Of a stretch of DNA of 64,000 bases, positions 28,979-38,258 are shown piece after piece (position 1 is the stretch's first letter; each line of letters begins with the position of its first letter). The notes under the pieces are model-generated. The model worked only from the letters and a program-made list of their open reading frames with translations. It was not told the DNA's origin and did no database searches. The translations under genes were made by a program, and so were the position numbers. Source of the DNA: JAPPLB01 sp965218555 (lineage in GTDB: Bacteria; Acidobacteriota; Terriglobia; Bryobacterales; UBA6623); NCBI GenBank assembly GCA_965218555.1, contig OZ244625.1, positions 5,704,001 through 5,768,000 of the forward strand. Direction: 5' to 3'.

Positions 28979-29674
28979 TCATACGAGCCGTTCATCGGAG
29001 GCGATGCGCCCGTCATGAAGGGTGATCAGACGGTCGGCGCGCGCGGCCAACTCGCGGTTGTGCGTGACGAGCACGAGAGTGGTGCCCTCGGAGCGGTTCA
29101 ACTCGACCAGCATGTCGAGAACGTGTTTACCGTTCGCGCTATCGAGATTACCCGTGGGCTCGTCGGCCAGTATGAGCGGGGGCCGACCGACGAAGGCTCG
29201 GGCGAGCCCCACACGCTGTTGCTCACCCCCGGAGAGCTGCACAGGATAGTGGTCGAAGCGGTCGGCGAGGCCGACTCGTTCCAACAGCCCTCGAACTCGC
29301 GCAGCGCCCGAGAAGCCGTCGCCGGCCAGGTCCAAAGGCAACAACACGTTCTCTTCCGCCGTCAGAGTGGGAACCAGTTGGTAGGACTGGAAAACAAAGC
29401 CGATCTTGCGCCCACGCAGCACGGCCATATCGTCTTCGGCGAGATCCTGGATCTCTTGTCCGTCAAGAATGACCTGCCCTGCCGAGGGCGTATCGAGCCC
29501 CGCGAGAAGGCCGAGCAAAGTGCTCTTGCCGCTCCCCGAGGGACCCATGATCGCGACGAATTGGCCTCGTTCGACAGCAAAACTGATGCCCCGAAGGATG
29601 TCGACACGGTGAGTACCGCTATCGATGCTCTTCAGCAGCCCTCGAACTTCGAGTATCGGCTCATCACTCGACAT
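28979..29674 (-). CDS. ABC transporter ATP-binding protein, YbbA/LolD type
   Basis: A 231-residue ATPase. The Walker A is GPSGSGKST, the Q-loop FVFQSYQLVPTLTAEEN, the signature LSGGEQQR, the Walker B LILADEPTGNLDS and the switch VTHN. The extended Q-loop wording and PTGNLD are typical of the LolD/MacB/YbbA group. Start ATG 29674 (MSSDEPI) is preferred over a 38-residue extension that would cross into the divergent esterase gene. Paired with the YbbP-like permease. Confidence 0.92.
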   Translation of the reverse strand: MSSDEPILEVRGLLKSIDSGTHRVDILRGISFAVERGQFVAIMGPSGSGKSTLLGLLAGLDTPSAGQVILDGQEIQDLAEDDMAVLRGRKIGFVFQSYQLVPTLTAEENVLLPLDLAGDGFSGAARVRGLLERVGLADRFDHYPVQLSGGEQQRVGLARAFVGRPPLILADEPTGNLDSANGKHVLDMLVELNRSEGTTLVLVTHNRELAARADRLITLHDGRIASDERLV

Positions 29675-29697
29675 AGCGGTGTCGCGAAAGTTTATTA

Positions 29698-30414
29698 TTG
29701 CAGCAAGTGCGCCGTACCTTTCTGATCCTCGTTTCGTTGCTCCTACTCGGGTGCGATTCCCCTCAAACGGATGGCGAATCGGCCGCACAGCCGTCGGAGG
29801 GACCTCCGCGAGGCGGCGATTCCACGCCGGTCCGACAAGGGGTCATTGTCGCTTTCGGTGATAGTTTGACCGCCGGTTTCGGGACTAACGAGGGGAGCAG
29901 CTACCCTGATTTCTTGAAGCGGGAGCTCGACAAACGCGGCTACGCGTATCACGTCGTCAACGAAGGGGTCAGTGGCGACACGACCGAGATCGGTCTCGGG
30001 CGGATCGAAATCGTCAGGTCGTGGAACCCTGATTTTGTGATCGTTGCGTTCGGAGGAAACGACGGGCTCCGCGTGTTGCCCATCGATCGCATGAAGTCCA
30101 ATCTCCGCCGGATGATCACGAAACTGCAGGAAAGCGGAGCACAGGTCATCCTCGCCGGGATGAAGCTGCCGCCGAACTACGGCGCGGAGTACCGCGAGTC
30201 TTTCGTGCAGGCTTTTTTCGACCTTGCCGCGGAGTTGAATCTCCCTTTTCTGCCGTTCTTGATGGAGGGAGTGGGCGGCGTCCCGCACCTGATGCAGGCC
30301 GATGGCTTGCACCCGACAGCGGAGGGCAACGAGCGTATGGCGTTGAACGTGCTCGAGGTGCTCGAACCGCTCTTGGTCGCAGCCGGGGAGACGGCTGCGG
30401 CGCCATCATTCTGA
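29698..30414 (+). CDS. tesA: SGNH/GDSL arylesterase-lysophospholipase lipoprotein (TesA-like)
   Basis: A 238-residue exported hydrolase. N-terminal LLLLGC is a lipobox. Block I is VAFGDSLTAGFG, the block III Asn is in FGGNDGLR, and block V is DGLHPTAEGN supplying Asp and His. Start is TTG 29698 or GTG 29707. It is divergent from the ybbA/ybbP-like pair with only 23 bases between, the same arrangement as E. coli tesA-ybbAP, which supports the names and suggests a shared role in lipid handling. Confidence 0.88.
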   Translation: MQQVRRTFLILVSLLLLGCDSPQTDGESAAQPSEGPPRGGDSTPVRQGVIVAFGDSLTAGFGTNEGSSYPDFLKRELDKRGYAYHVVNEGVSGDTTEIGLGRIEIVRSWNPDFVIVAFGGNDGLRVLPIDRMKSNLRRMITKLQESGAQVILAGMKLPPNYGAEYRESFVQAFFDLAAELNLPFLPFLMEGVGGVPHLMQADGLHPTAEGNERMALNVLEVLEPLLVAAGETAAAPSF

Positions 30415-30458
30415 CCTGCGTTCTCGTGACCCGAGGGTCATTCCCGGACAGGCCGAGA

Positions 30459-31676
30459 TTAGCGCGAGGGGACGGCAATCATGTCGAACGTGATCGTACG
30501 TCCCGCGAAGCCGGTTCCCACAACAAGCGCCTTGGAGGCGGCTGGCGGCCGCTTGGGGTCATAGTATTCCGGACGGATCTCGTTGAGTTGCCTGCTCAGG
30601 TCGTCGTTCGCCGGATAGTAGGTCGCCTTGGCGAGGTGGTCGATGTCACTACCCGTCTCGTTCAGGATTTCCTTCATCAATGCGAAGATCTCGTGGATCT
30701 GCTCGACGCCGTCGGCTCCTTCGCTGCCCCAAAGCCCGGAAATATGGATCGTAGTGGGGTGGTAGACCCTAGCGATGCGACTGAACACGGGGGAAACTCG
30801 CTCGCCAGGGGGCGACAGATACTCGATCGGCATGGGCTGCAACTCGCCGGGAGAGGTTGCGATCACTTCGATCTCAATGGGGTTGTTGTTCGTCCATTCG
30901 ATAAAGGCCATCGGCGGGGCTTTGCCGTCAAAGAACTTGATGAGCTGATCTTCAGCTTCGCCCATCTCAGCGATCGGCTTCATGAAACTCTTGACGTGAA
31001 CAATGTGCTCGAGCCCGAGCCCCAGGAATGCCAGCGTGTCTTTGATCTCCAGCATCGTTGCGAGAGTGGCTTCGGCGACCGTATCCTTACGGGCGGCGCG
31101 TCCTGCAATGTAAACGCGCGTACCGGTGGGGAGCACCCCAACATGATGAGCACCCTCCTTTCCGGCCAAAGCAGCACTATTGCGGAGAGCGGCGACCCCG
31201 GCTCCGGGGTCTTCTGACGTGGTTGCCACGGCGTCCATTGCGACGAGCGCCGTGGTGTTCGTCAAGGTGCTTTCGGCTAAGCAGATCGCCGGCCGGGCAC
31301 CTTCCCCGAATCGCTTGGCGATGACGGCCTTGACAGGCTCAACGACATCCGCCCCAGAAACGTAGACATTCAGCTTCACAACTTGTTCCAGCGAGCTTCC
31401 CGCCGCTTCGAGCGCGTTGGCGATGCTACCGAGCACCTCGTTCGCCTGCTCCCCGGCATCATCACCGCGCGCAGGAAAAAACTGAGCCGTGTGAGCGAGC
31501 GCTGCCCCTGTAGCGATGACGGCGTTCGCGCCGCCGGTCAACTCGTTGACGCCGACGTAACGGACCTCGGGTAAAGGAGTTTCGGGGGCCGCCACTTCAG
31601 GGTCCCCGCACCCCCAGCAAAAAAGCGTCGCGATCAGAAAGAAAGCGCCCTGTTGCGCAGTTCCGGATGTTGTCAT
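30459..31676 (-). CDS. Lipoprotein with three RidA/YjgF-like domains
   Basis: A 405-residue protein starting at ATG 31676 (GAGAG upstream), with a lipoprotein signal (FLIATLFCWGCG). Three RidA-like repeats follow at about residues 40-160, 170-290 and 300-405; each has the helix pattern of ANEVLGSIANALEAAGSSLEQVVKLNVYV. RidA proteins hydrolyse reactive enamine/imine intermediates using an Arg. Repeats 2 and 3 appear to lack that Arg (APPMAFIEW; PPAASKALVV). Triplication and membrane anchoring are unusual. It lies 26 bases after the enolase-superfamily gene, in an operon. Confidence 0.75.
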   Translation of the reverse strand: MTTSGTAQQGAFFLIATLFCWGCGDPEVAAPETPLPEVRYVGVNELTGGANAVIATGAALAHTAQFFPARGDDAGEQANEVLGSIANALEAAGSSLEQVVKLNVYVSGADVVEPVKAVIAKRFGEGARPAICLAESTLTNTTALVAMDAVATTSEDPGAGVAALRNSAALAGKEGAHHVGVLPTGTRVYIAGRAARKDTVAEATLATMLEIKDTLAFLGLGLEHIVHVKSFMKPIAEMGEAEDQLIKFFDGKAPPMAFIEWTNNNPIEIEVIATSPGELQPMPIEYLSPPGERVSPVFSRIARVYHPTTIHISGLWGSEGADGVEQIHEIFALMKEILNETGSDIDHLAKATYYPANDDLSRQLNEIRPEYYDPKRPPAASKALVVGTGFAGRTITFDMIAVPSR

Positions 31677-31702
31677 GGGTTCATCTCTCGGTTGCAAAAG
31701 CC

Positions 31703-32926
31703 TCAGGTCAAGGCATGCTTCTTGACAAGTTGTTCCGTTACTTCGGTTCCGAAGCCCGGCTTCTCCGACGGCAGGTAGAAACCGTTTTCGAATGGGGCCG
31801 TCATGGCCTCCATCAATTCCGTGCCGTTGTCGCCCGTTCCGAAGCTTTCCGCCCAGCGGCAATGCGGCGAAGACACCGCCAGGGGCAGTCCATAGAGGCT
31901 GCCGCCGCGATGCGGGATGAATTCCAAATGGTGCTCGGCCGCCATGGCAGCGATCCGCCGCAGCGACGTGACACCGCCGCACCAGCTTACATCGGGCTGA
32001 ACGATCTCGACCGCCTTGTGCCGGATGAGGTCGGCAAAACCGAAACGCGTGTATTCATGCTCGCCGCTGGCAATCTTCGTGCTGTTCACTTCCCGCACCA
32101 GCTCGGCATAGCCGGTGACGTTATCCGGCGAAAGCGGCTCCTCGATCCAGAATAGGTTCACTTCTTCAAGCCGCCTCGCCATCTCGATCGTGTAGTCGAC
32201 CTCGTCCCAGCGCGAGCCGCAATCGATCATGAGCGATTTTTCAGGCCCAATGGTGCCGCGGGCCTTCTTTAGCAGATCAACAATGCGGCGCCTGCCGGCC
32301 TCGCCTTCGGACAGGCCATCGCGAATCGGAATCTTGAAATGGCGGAAACCACTGTTAAGCGCCTTCTTCAGGTTGAAGCCCGTCGCATACGAGGCGATGC
32401 GTTCCTTGTTAGTCCCACCGAGCAGACGGTAGACCGGTTGACCTGCGTGTTTGCCGAGGATGTCCCACAGCGCGTTGTCGACGCCGCTCAAAGCCATCAC
32501 GAAAACTCCGCGGCGCCCGTAGGCGTTCGCGGACGTGTACATCTGGTCCCAGAGCAGCTCGACATTGAGAGCGTTCGCGCCAACCAGCAGATGGCGTAGA
32601 TGGCCATGAATGATCTCCGCTGCCACGCTGCCGCCGGCGCCGAGACCGAATCCGGTGACTCCTTGGTCCGTGTGGATGACCACGACAATCGCGCTGCCGA
32701 GTTGCGCGAACGGCCCCCGATAGCGCCAGCGGGCCGGGTCGAAGTCGGATTTGAACGACGGCGTGCGCCGCGGGTCACGGTCAGCCCAGAGATGCACGGG
32801 AAAGGCGTCGACCGAGGTGATCCGCAAACGTGTGCGCGTGGAGTACCCGAGTTGGGGTGAGAGATTCGCTGTTGCCGTGCCGGCGCAGAGCACGGCCGCA
32901 TTGGTCAGAAAACGACGACGGCGCAT
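31703..32926 (-). CDS. Enolase-superfamily acid-sugar dehydratase, L-rhamnonate dehydratase-like, Tat-exported
   Basis: A 407-residue protein with a Tat signal (MRRRRFLTNAAVLCAG). The core resembles L-rhamnonate dehydratase: SGVDNALWDILGK, YATGF, FKIPIRDG, metal ligands in MIDCGSRWD, FWIEEPL and SGEHEYTR, WCGGVT, and the catalytic His in FIPHRGG. The reaction would remove water from an aldonate to give a 2-keto-3-deoxy acid. Periplasmic location is unusual for this class. It heads an operon with the RidA-like lipoprotein. Confidence 0.78.
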   Translation of the reverse strand: MRRRRFLTNAAVLCAGTATANLSPQLGYSTRTRLRITSVDAFPVHLWADRDPRRTPSFKSDFDPARWRYRGPFAQLGSAIVVVIHTDQGVTGFGLGAGGSVAAEIIHGHLRHLLVGANALNVELLWDQMYTSANAYGRRGVFVMALSGVDNALWDILGKHAGQPVYRLLGGTNKERIASYATGFNLKKALNSGFRHFKIPIRDGLSEGEAGRRRIVDLLKKARGTIGPEKSLMIDCGSRWDEVDYTIEMARRLEEVNLFWIEEPLSPDNVTGYAELVREVNSTKIASGEHEYTRFGFADLIRHKAVEIVQPDVSWCGGVTSLRRIAAMAAEHHLEFIPHRGGSLYGLPLAVSSPHCRWAESFGTGDNGTELMEAMTAPFENGFYLPSEKPGFGTEVTEQLVKKHALT

Positions 32927-33076
32927 CAGAAGGTGAAACCGGCACCGTGGCCGGGCGGAGTACAGTCTAGCACTCGACTCTCGACCCTCGTTACGCGAGC
33001 GAAACCTGTTCAGCATTGGCCGAGTGATTCACGAATGGCCGCCGGTATCTGCCCGGCCTTGCCGCTGGAGCCGCTG

Positions 33077-33238
33077 TCAGTGAAATGAACATTCGTCGGC
33101 CTGCGTGTCTCCACCTGGGCGCGTCAGACCCGGTGTGCCGGTGATTGGAGCACATGCCGGGTTCCACGTCTGATCGGGAACGGTCAGAGTCGTCAGCGCG
33201 AGAATCAGGCAGAAGACAACCACTACTCCGAATTGCAT
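33077..33238 (-). CDS. Small secreted protein (53 residues)
   Basis: A short frame starting one base beyond the stop of the upstream membrane-protein gene (TAGATG), with AAGG about 8 bases before the ATG. It encodes a signal-like segment (MQFGVVVVFCLILALTT) and a short Pro/Gly/Cys-containing tail ending TGA. No family is recognised. Position and composition suggest a real gene coupled to its neighbour. Confidence 0.5.
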   Translation of the reverse strand: MQFGVVVVFCLILALTTLTVPDQTWNPACAPITGTPGLTRPGGDTQADECSFH

Positions 33239-33745
33239 CTACTGCCTTGCCGGCAAGGCCGCCGAGTCCAACCGAAGTGCTGACACGCCGCCGTCGATGT
33301 CGTTGATCTGAAGCGTGATTTCGCGCCGCAGGTCCAGTTCATACTTGGGTATCTCGAACCGCGCCGCAATCATGCCCGCAACTTTCTCACCAGCCGGCAC
33401 ACGGACGCGTTTGATAAGGGGTTCGTTCTCCATCTCACCCAGAGCAGGAAAATACGCAAAGAGCCCTTTGATGTCCACCACGCCCAAAGTGCGGCCCTCA
33501 TACGGAATGCCCTGCTGGTTGACGATGTGCAAGGTTCTGTCGCCGATCATCATCTCGACGCGCGACGGGTTCTCCGCTTCGAAGTCAACGATTGCGACAG
33601 AACTTCGTTCATCCATCGCAAGTGTACGTACTTGCGTGACGAAGCCCTCGAGTCGAGCGCTCTTCCAGACACTGATTCCCAGCGTGGCCCAGGCGAGAAT
33701 GCCTGCGCCCAGAATGCCGGCGAGTACAAATTGCCAAGGTTTCAT
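33239..33745 (-). CDS. Membrane-anchored protein of unknown function
   Basis: 168 residues from ATG 33745 with one N-terminal transmembrane helix (FVLAGILGAGILAWATLGI) and an extracytoplasmic beta-rich domain (VDFEAENPSRVEMMIGD, RVRVPAGEKVAGMIAARFEI). The Ig-like or LEA-2-like layout, with a phrase like FEAENPS, recalls late-embryogenesis-type or accessory assembly domains, but this is weak. It immediately precedes the 53-residue secreted protein. Confidence 0.65.
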   Translation of the reverse strand: MKPWQFVLAGILGAGILAWATLGISVWKSARLEGFVTQVRTLAMDERSSVAIVDFEAENPSRVEMMIGDRTLHIVNQQGIPYEGRTLGVVDIKGLFAYFPALGEMENEPLIKRVRVPAGEKVAGMIAARFEIPKYELDLRREITLQINDIDGGVSALRLDSAALPARQ

Positions 33746-34233
33746 CTCAATCAAAGAGACGTACGCGAAGGCCGCCCGGTGTCACCCTTTTCGGGCTCCA
33801 GTCTACACAACGCTGAGCCGATCGTTGCAACCAACAGCTGTAGTGAGCAGGATACCCGGGTTTCACGGCCACAAAGCCCTGCGCAGGCCGAGCTGATCTC
33901 GTCTCCTGAAGACAATGCGGCCTCGATGATCGCCCGTTCGTCGGTCGATTCGGCAACGCGGCCACAAGATGCACGGCCAGCACGCTGGATGTTGGGTACA
34001 GCAGTTTGACCGAGTATTCCGCTGTAACGGTGCAGGGCGGCTTCAACGCGCCTCTCCGTGTCATCAGGCGCCAAGCGGCAGTCCGATTCGAAAGGCAATC
34101 GAGCATTGAACCAGTGATACCGCCGTTGAGCATGCTCAAAAAAGCCTCGTGGTCTTCGTCAGTAACGTCGACGGCGCCGAACCCCGCCAAGTAACTGCCG
34201 CAGTCGGTATCGTCAACGATCCCGACCGGCAGG
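33746..34233. other. Gene-poor region, possible decayed sequence
   Basis: About 490 bases. Minus-strand frames of 115-147 codons overlap each other here without RBS or recognised motif. A stretch such as DVTDEDHEAFLSML looks protein-like, so an old pseudogene is possible, but no function can be named. Confidence 0.35.
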
Positions 34234-35211
34234 TCAGTCGACCGTCAGCGCGACCTTGCCGACAATGCGCCGCTCGCTGATATCCGCCAGGGCCCGGGGC
34301 GCTTCCGCCAGAGGATACGTTTTCGACACGACCGGCCGAATCTTGCCCTGTTCGTAGAGTTCGTTCAGCCGCAACTGCGCTCGCTGCGCATAGGCGTGAT
34401 TCTCTTCGACTTGGCGGCCCCAAAAAACACCAACGATCGAGATGTTCTTCAGCAAAATCCGGTTGCAGGCGACGCTCGGGATCGCTCCGCTGGCGAATCC
34501 CACCACGAGCAACCGGCCTCCCGGCGCAATGCACTTGGTCGAGCGCTCGAAAACCTCGCCGCCCACCGGGTCGTAGATGACATCCGCACCAATTCCGCCG
34601 GTCACCTCTTTGACCTCGTCGACCCAGCTTTCCCGGCCATAGTCAAGGATGTAGTCCGCCCCTTGTTGACGGCAGAACTCTCGCTTCTCGGCGCTGCCGG
34701 CCGTGGCAATCACGCGCGCACCCAGAGCTTTGCCGAGTTGAATCGCGGCCATGCCGACCCCGCTCGCTCCGGCGTGCACGAGCAATGACTCTTGCGGGCG
34801 AAGTGCACCTCGATCGCACAGTCCGAAATATGATGTCTGATACACCACCATGAAGCCGGCGGCTTCGGCGAAGCTCATACCCTCAGGGAAGTGAGAAGCG
34901 CGCCACACCCAGGCGATCGAATACTCCGAGTATCCGCCGCTATACGAGCTAGCCAGAACTCGGTCGCCTACCGCGAAATCAGTGACACCCGCTCCCACCG
35001 CTTCAACGACGCCTGCGGTCTCTCCTCCCGGCGTAAACGGAAATGTCGGTTTCACCTGATACTTCCCCTGGATGAGGAGTGAATCGAAGAAATTAACCCC
35101 TACGGCGTGGTTACGGACGAGAATCTGCCCCTCGTCGGGCTCCGGTACCGGCACCTCGGCGAATGTCATCCCAGTGGGCTCGCAATACTCGTTAACTTGC
35201 CAAGCTTTCAT
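34234..35211 (-). CDS. Zinc-independent quinone oxidoreductase-like MDR protein
   Basis: A 325-residue medium-chain dehydrogenase/reductase of the quinone-reductase subgroup. GroES-like N-domain (VRNHAVGVNFFDSLLIQGKY, PGGETAGVVEAVG), then the NADPH fold with AGASGVGMAAIQLGKALGA. The catalytic zinc Cys of alcohol dehydrogenases is absent, as expected for QOR. FASGAIPSVACNRILLKNISIVG is typical of bacterial QOR/acrylyl-CoA-reductase-like members. The substrate is unknown. No clear operon partners. Confidence 0.88.
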   Translation of the reverse strand: MKAWQVNEYCEPTGMTFAEVPVPEPDEGQILVRNHAVGVNFFDSLLIQGKYQVKPTFPFTPGGETAGVVEAVGAGVTDFAVGDRVLASSYSGGYSEYSIAWVWRASHFPEGMSFAEAAGFMVVYQTSYFGLCDRGALRPQESLLVHAGASGVGMAAIQLGKALGARVIATAGSAEKREFCRQQGADYILDYGRESWVDEVKEVTGGIGADVIYDPVGGEVFERSTKCIAPGGRLLVVGFASGAIPSVACNRILLKNISIVGVFWGRQVEENHAYAQRAQLRLNELYEQGKIRPVVSKTYPLAEAPRALADISERRIVGKVALTVD

Positions 35212-35417
35212 TCCGAGACTCGAATCCGCCTGCGATCAAACTGATGTGGAAAGCCGCCGAGAATTGGTGCGGCCAACAGAGTCTTCCAGGATGGCACAGT
35301 GGAGCTGAAGGCCGCACCCTGACATGTCGCTTCCGGCAGGAAGCCGGCGCGTCACTCGTCCAAGGTGTTCCCGGACGGATGTGCCGTCTTGCGGGCATTC
35401 ATCGCTTATCAGCCGAT

Positions 35418-36152
35418 TCACCGCCGCGCGGCCTCCGGTGCGCCGACCATCGGCACGAAGCGCACCGGCAGCACCGACCGACGACGCGTCCTCCCATCCC
35501 GGTCCTTGTCGAGCACGATGATCTCCTGCAACCCATACAGGGGTCCGACCGGTGCTACGAGCCGGCCTCCCGGAACAAGCTGCTCGACGAGAGTCTCCGG
35601 AATCTCCTCGGGCGCCGCGGTCAGAAGGATGCGGTCGAACGGAGCTTCCTCAGGCCAGCCCGAATAACCGTTGCCAATGCGGACGTGAAGATTGTCATAG
35701 CCCAGTTCCGCCAAAGTTTGCTCGGTCCGCTTGCCGAGTTCCTCGACGATCTCGATCGTGAACACCTGCTCGACAAGCTCCGCCAGAACCGCCGCTTGAT
35801 AGCCCGAGCCGGTGCCGATCTCCAGGATCTTGTGTTCAGGTTTCAGGTCGAGCTTCTCAGTCATGAACGCAACAATATACGGCTGAGAGATCGTCTGCCC
35901 ATAGCCGATCGGAAGGGGCTGGTCAAGGTAAGCCGCTTCCTTGAGGTTCGGGGGAACGAACAGGTGCCGGGGGACCTTGCGCATCACCCGCCGCACGGCA
36001 TGAGAGCGGATATCGCGACTCTCAATCTGCCTGCTGACCATGGCGTCCCGCCGAGATGTGAAGTGGTCCGCAGACTGTGCCGTCGTCTCGGCGGTACTGC
36101 ATGCCGCCAATGCGACGCCCATCAGGGCCCAGCGCCAGCGTGTATCTCCCAT
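35418..36152 (-). CDS. pcm: Protein-L-isoaspartate O-methyltransferase, apparently exported
   Basis: A 244-residue SAM-dependent repair enzyme. Visible are SQPYIVAFM, the SAM motif ILEIGTGSGYQAAVLAEL, and VEELGKRTEQTL. The N-terminus from ATG 36152 (MGDTRWRWALMGVALAACSTA) has a hydrophobic core and a lipobox-like AAC, so the product may be a periplasmic or lipoprotein Pcm, which is atypical because SAM is cytoplasmic. Starts at 36164 and 36167 are also possible. Confidence 0.85.
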   Translation of the reverse strand: MGDTRWRWALMGVALAACSTAETTAQSADHFTSRRDAMVSRQIESRDIRSHAVRRVMRKVPRHLFVPPNLKEAAYLDQPLPIGYGQTISQPYIVAFMTEKLDLKPEHKILEIGTGSGYQAAVLAELVEQVFTIEIVEELGKRTEQTLAELGYDNLHVRIGNGYSGWPEEAPFDRILLTAAPEEIPETLVEQLVPGGRLVAPVGPLYGLQEIIVLDKDRDGRTRRRSVLPVRFVPMVGAPEAARR

Positions 36153-36274
36153 CTCCGCTCTCATCATCGCACCGGAGATGATAGGACCCCTCCGGCGGGC
36201 AGTCTGGAATGCGCGGCGCGACGAAGCTGTCAACACCACCATCAACATCGCGAGACTGCTGGCCCCTCGTCTTG

Positions 36275-37606
36275 TCATTGCGACAGGGCTGCCTGACGGT
36301 CGAGCCACCTACCAGTTTGCATGACGCGGTGAATGTTGCGTGTGTTCGCGATATCGTCGAGCGGGTCGGCGTTGAGGATCAACAGATCCGCGGCCTTGCC
36401 CGGCTCGATCGCGCCAAAGGATGGCTCGCCTTCGGAAAGCAACACGGCCGCATCTCCGGTGGCCGCACGCAAGGTCTGCATAGGCGTCAGGCCGGCTTTG
36501 ATGAAAAGCTGCATTTCGTGGTGCGTTCCCCAACCGGGAGGGATGCCGCCCGCACCACTGTCGGAGCCGACCCCGACGCGAATGCCGTGGTCGGCGAGCT
36601 TCTTGACGAAGCGCTCGGCCCGGGCGTATTCGTCCTTGAGCCTCGGGATGCCGGGATCGGCGAGCAGCTTCTTCCGCGTTTCCTCCTTCTCGATGTCCGC
36701 CAGGTACAAAGGGTCCAGCAATGCGCGCACCTCGGAGTCTTCCAAGTCGCCCGGGTTTTCAGGGAAATACCACAAGCGCTCCGCGACGGTAAAGGTGGGC
36801 GTAAATCCGACCTGCTCGGCGTTGAGGCGGGCGAGCAACTCATCGCTGATATCCTCGGTGTCACGAACGGTGTGCAGGAATTGCCGGACGCCGATGTCGA
36901 CAAGCTGCTCCAAGTCGGCGAGGTCGAAGACGTGCGCGACGACCGGGACATGATGCTTGGCTGCTGCCTCGACAATGACTTGCCGCATTTCAGGCGTGAT
37001 CTTCGGCAGCGTGCCGTTTTTCGATTCGACCCACATCTTGATGAAGTCGACTTTCTGCGCCGCAAGTTCCGCGACACCGGCGCTGGCTGCCTGCTCAGTA
37101 CGCGGGCGCCGGACGAGGGGAAGTTGTATCGGGTGTCCGTCGGGATGGGTGAACCCTAGGCCCGCCGTGTACAGGCGCGGCGCGGGGACCTTGCCCGCTC
37201 GCGTGTCAGCGACAACAGCGAGATGTGCTTCCCAATCCGTTCCGATGCTGCGCGAAGTCGTAACGCCGAAACGCAGTTGAGCACGCAGCAGCCGCTCCAT
37301 CTCTTTACGGTCGCCGAAGTAGTGGGCATGCAGCTCGATCAGACCGGGCATGACGGTCTTGCCCCTACCGTCGACGATCTCGCCGCCCTTGGGGACAGGG
37401 GTTTCGGCGCGTGAGCCCGCGGCCTGGATGCGGGTCCCCTCAACGACGACGACGGAGTCGTCGATCGGATCGGCGCCAGTACCGTCAATGAGTTTGGCGC
37501 CGAGAATCGTGATGGGCACGGACTCGGAATCAACGGACTGCCAGCTTTCGGTGCCGCAGGACGCCAGCGACACAACAAGAAGGAGAATAAAGAGAATCCG
37601 TTTCAT
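36275..37606 (-). CDS. Amidohydrolase-family lipoprotein (imidazolonepropionase-like)
   Basis: A 443-residue exported metallohydrolase. Lipobox is LVVSLASC. N-terminal PVTILGAKLIDGTGADPI with GRGKTVMPGLIELHAHYFGD gives the HxH metal site; HVFDL supplies a later His, and GVGSDSGAGG the catalytic Asp. C-terminal AADLLILNADPLDDI is standard for the family. The substrate is not predictable; relatives include prolidases and imidazolonepropionase-like enzymes. It lies upstream of pcm on the same strand, 122 bases away. Confidence 0.86.
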   Translation of the reverse strand: MKRILFILLLVVSLASCGTESWQSVDSESVPITILGAKLIDGTGADPIDDSVVVVEGTRIQAAGSRAETPVPKGGEIVDGRGKTVMPGLIELHAHYFGDRKEMERLLRAQLRFGVTTSRSIGTDWEAHLAVVADTRAGKVPAPRLYTAGLGFTHPDGHPIQLPLVRRPRTEQAASAGVAELAAQKVDFIKMWVESKNGTLPKITPEMRQVIVEAAAKHHVPVVAHVFDLADLEQLVDIGVRQFLHTVRDTEDISDELLARLNAEQVGFTPTFTVAERLWYFPENPGDLEDSEVRALLDPLYLADIEKEETRKKLLADPGIPRLKDEYARAERFVKKLADHGIRVGVGSDSGAGGIPPGWGTHHEMQLFIKAGLTPMQTLRAATGDAAVLLSEGEPSFGAIEPGKAADLLILNADPLDDIANTRNIHRVMQTGRWLDRQAALSQ

Positions 37607-37780
37607 CGGCAGCGATCGTAACAGATGAGATGAGTCGGCATCATCGTGCCCGGCTCGGCAGGCGCGGCAATAACTCTTTTGTGACGAGAAGAAATAGAGC
37701 AGAAAGGCATTGCTTCGGATCGCCATCTGCTGAAATAATAGCCAAAGGCTGAAAAATCAATTCCCAGGAAGGAGTCGGTC

Positions 37781-38065
37781 ATGAGCAGAACCGTTTTCTT
37801 CGGGAACCTTCCAGCGTGGGTCACCGCCGACGAGATCAAGAGTTGGCTGAGTGCGGAAGGAATCGTATTCGACGAGGTCAAGGTCATCCGCGACTTCGAG
37901 ACCCAGGAGTCGAAAGGTTTTGCTTTCGTCGAAGCCTCGACCGACGAAGATGTCAAAACCGCGATCAAACGCTTCAACCGCGCACCGATTGACGACAAAG
38001 TGCTGCGGGTCAACGAGGCGCGTCCGCCGGAGAGTGGGAAGCAGCGGCCTCGGCGTAGAACCTGA
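37781..38065 (+). CDS. RNA-binding protein with one RRM domain
   Basis: A 94-residue single-RRM protein of the bacterial Rbp type. RNP2 is VFFGNL at the N-terminus and RNP1 is KGFAFVEA near residues 45-52, with a basic tail (KQRPRRRT) that may contact RNA. RBS AAGGAG lies 8 bases before the ATG. It probably binds mRNA or acts as an RNA chaperone. It stands alone and is divergent from the amidohydrolase gene. Confidence 0.92.
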   Translation: MSRTVFFGNLPAWVTADEIKSWLSAEGIVFDEVKVIRDFETQESKGFAFVEASTDEDVKTAIKRFNRAPIDDKVLRVNEARPPESGKQRPRRRT

Positions 38066-38258
38066 CCTGGGGCTTCGCCGTATCGAATTGCGATCAGCGC
38101 GACCACCTGGCCCGGTCGATGCCGATAAGCCGCAACTGATGGAATGCGCAAGTTCCATCCAGCCCAAGCTTGGAGAGTTGCACCATCAGGCCCCGCAATA
38201 TAAGAACCTGAAACCAAAAAGTTTTCTCACCTGAATGACCCGGCTCAGCGGGCCAGGT

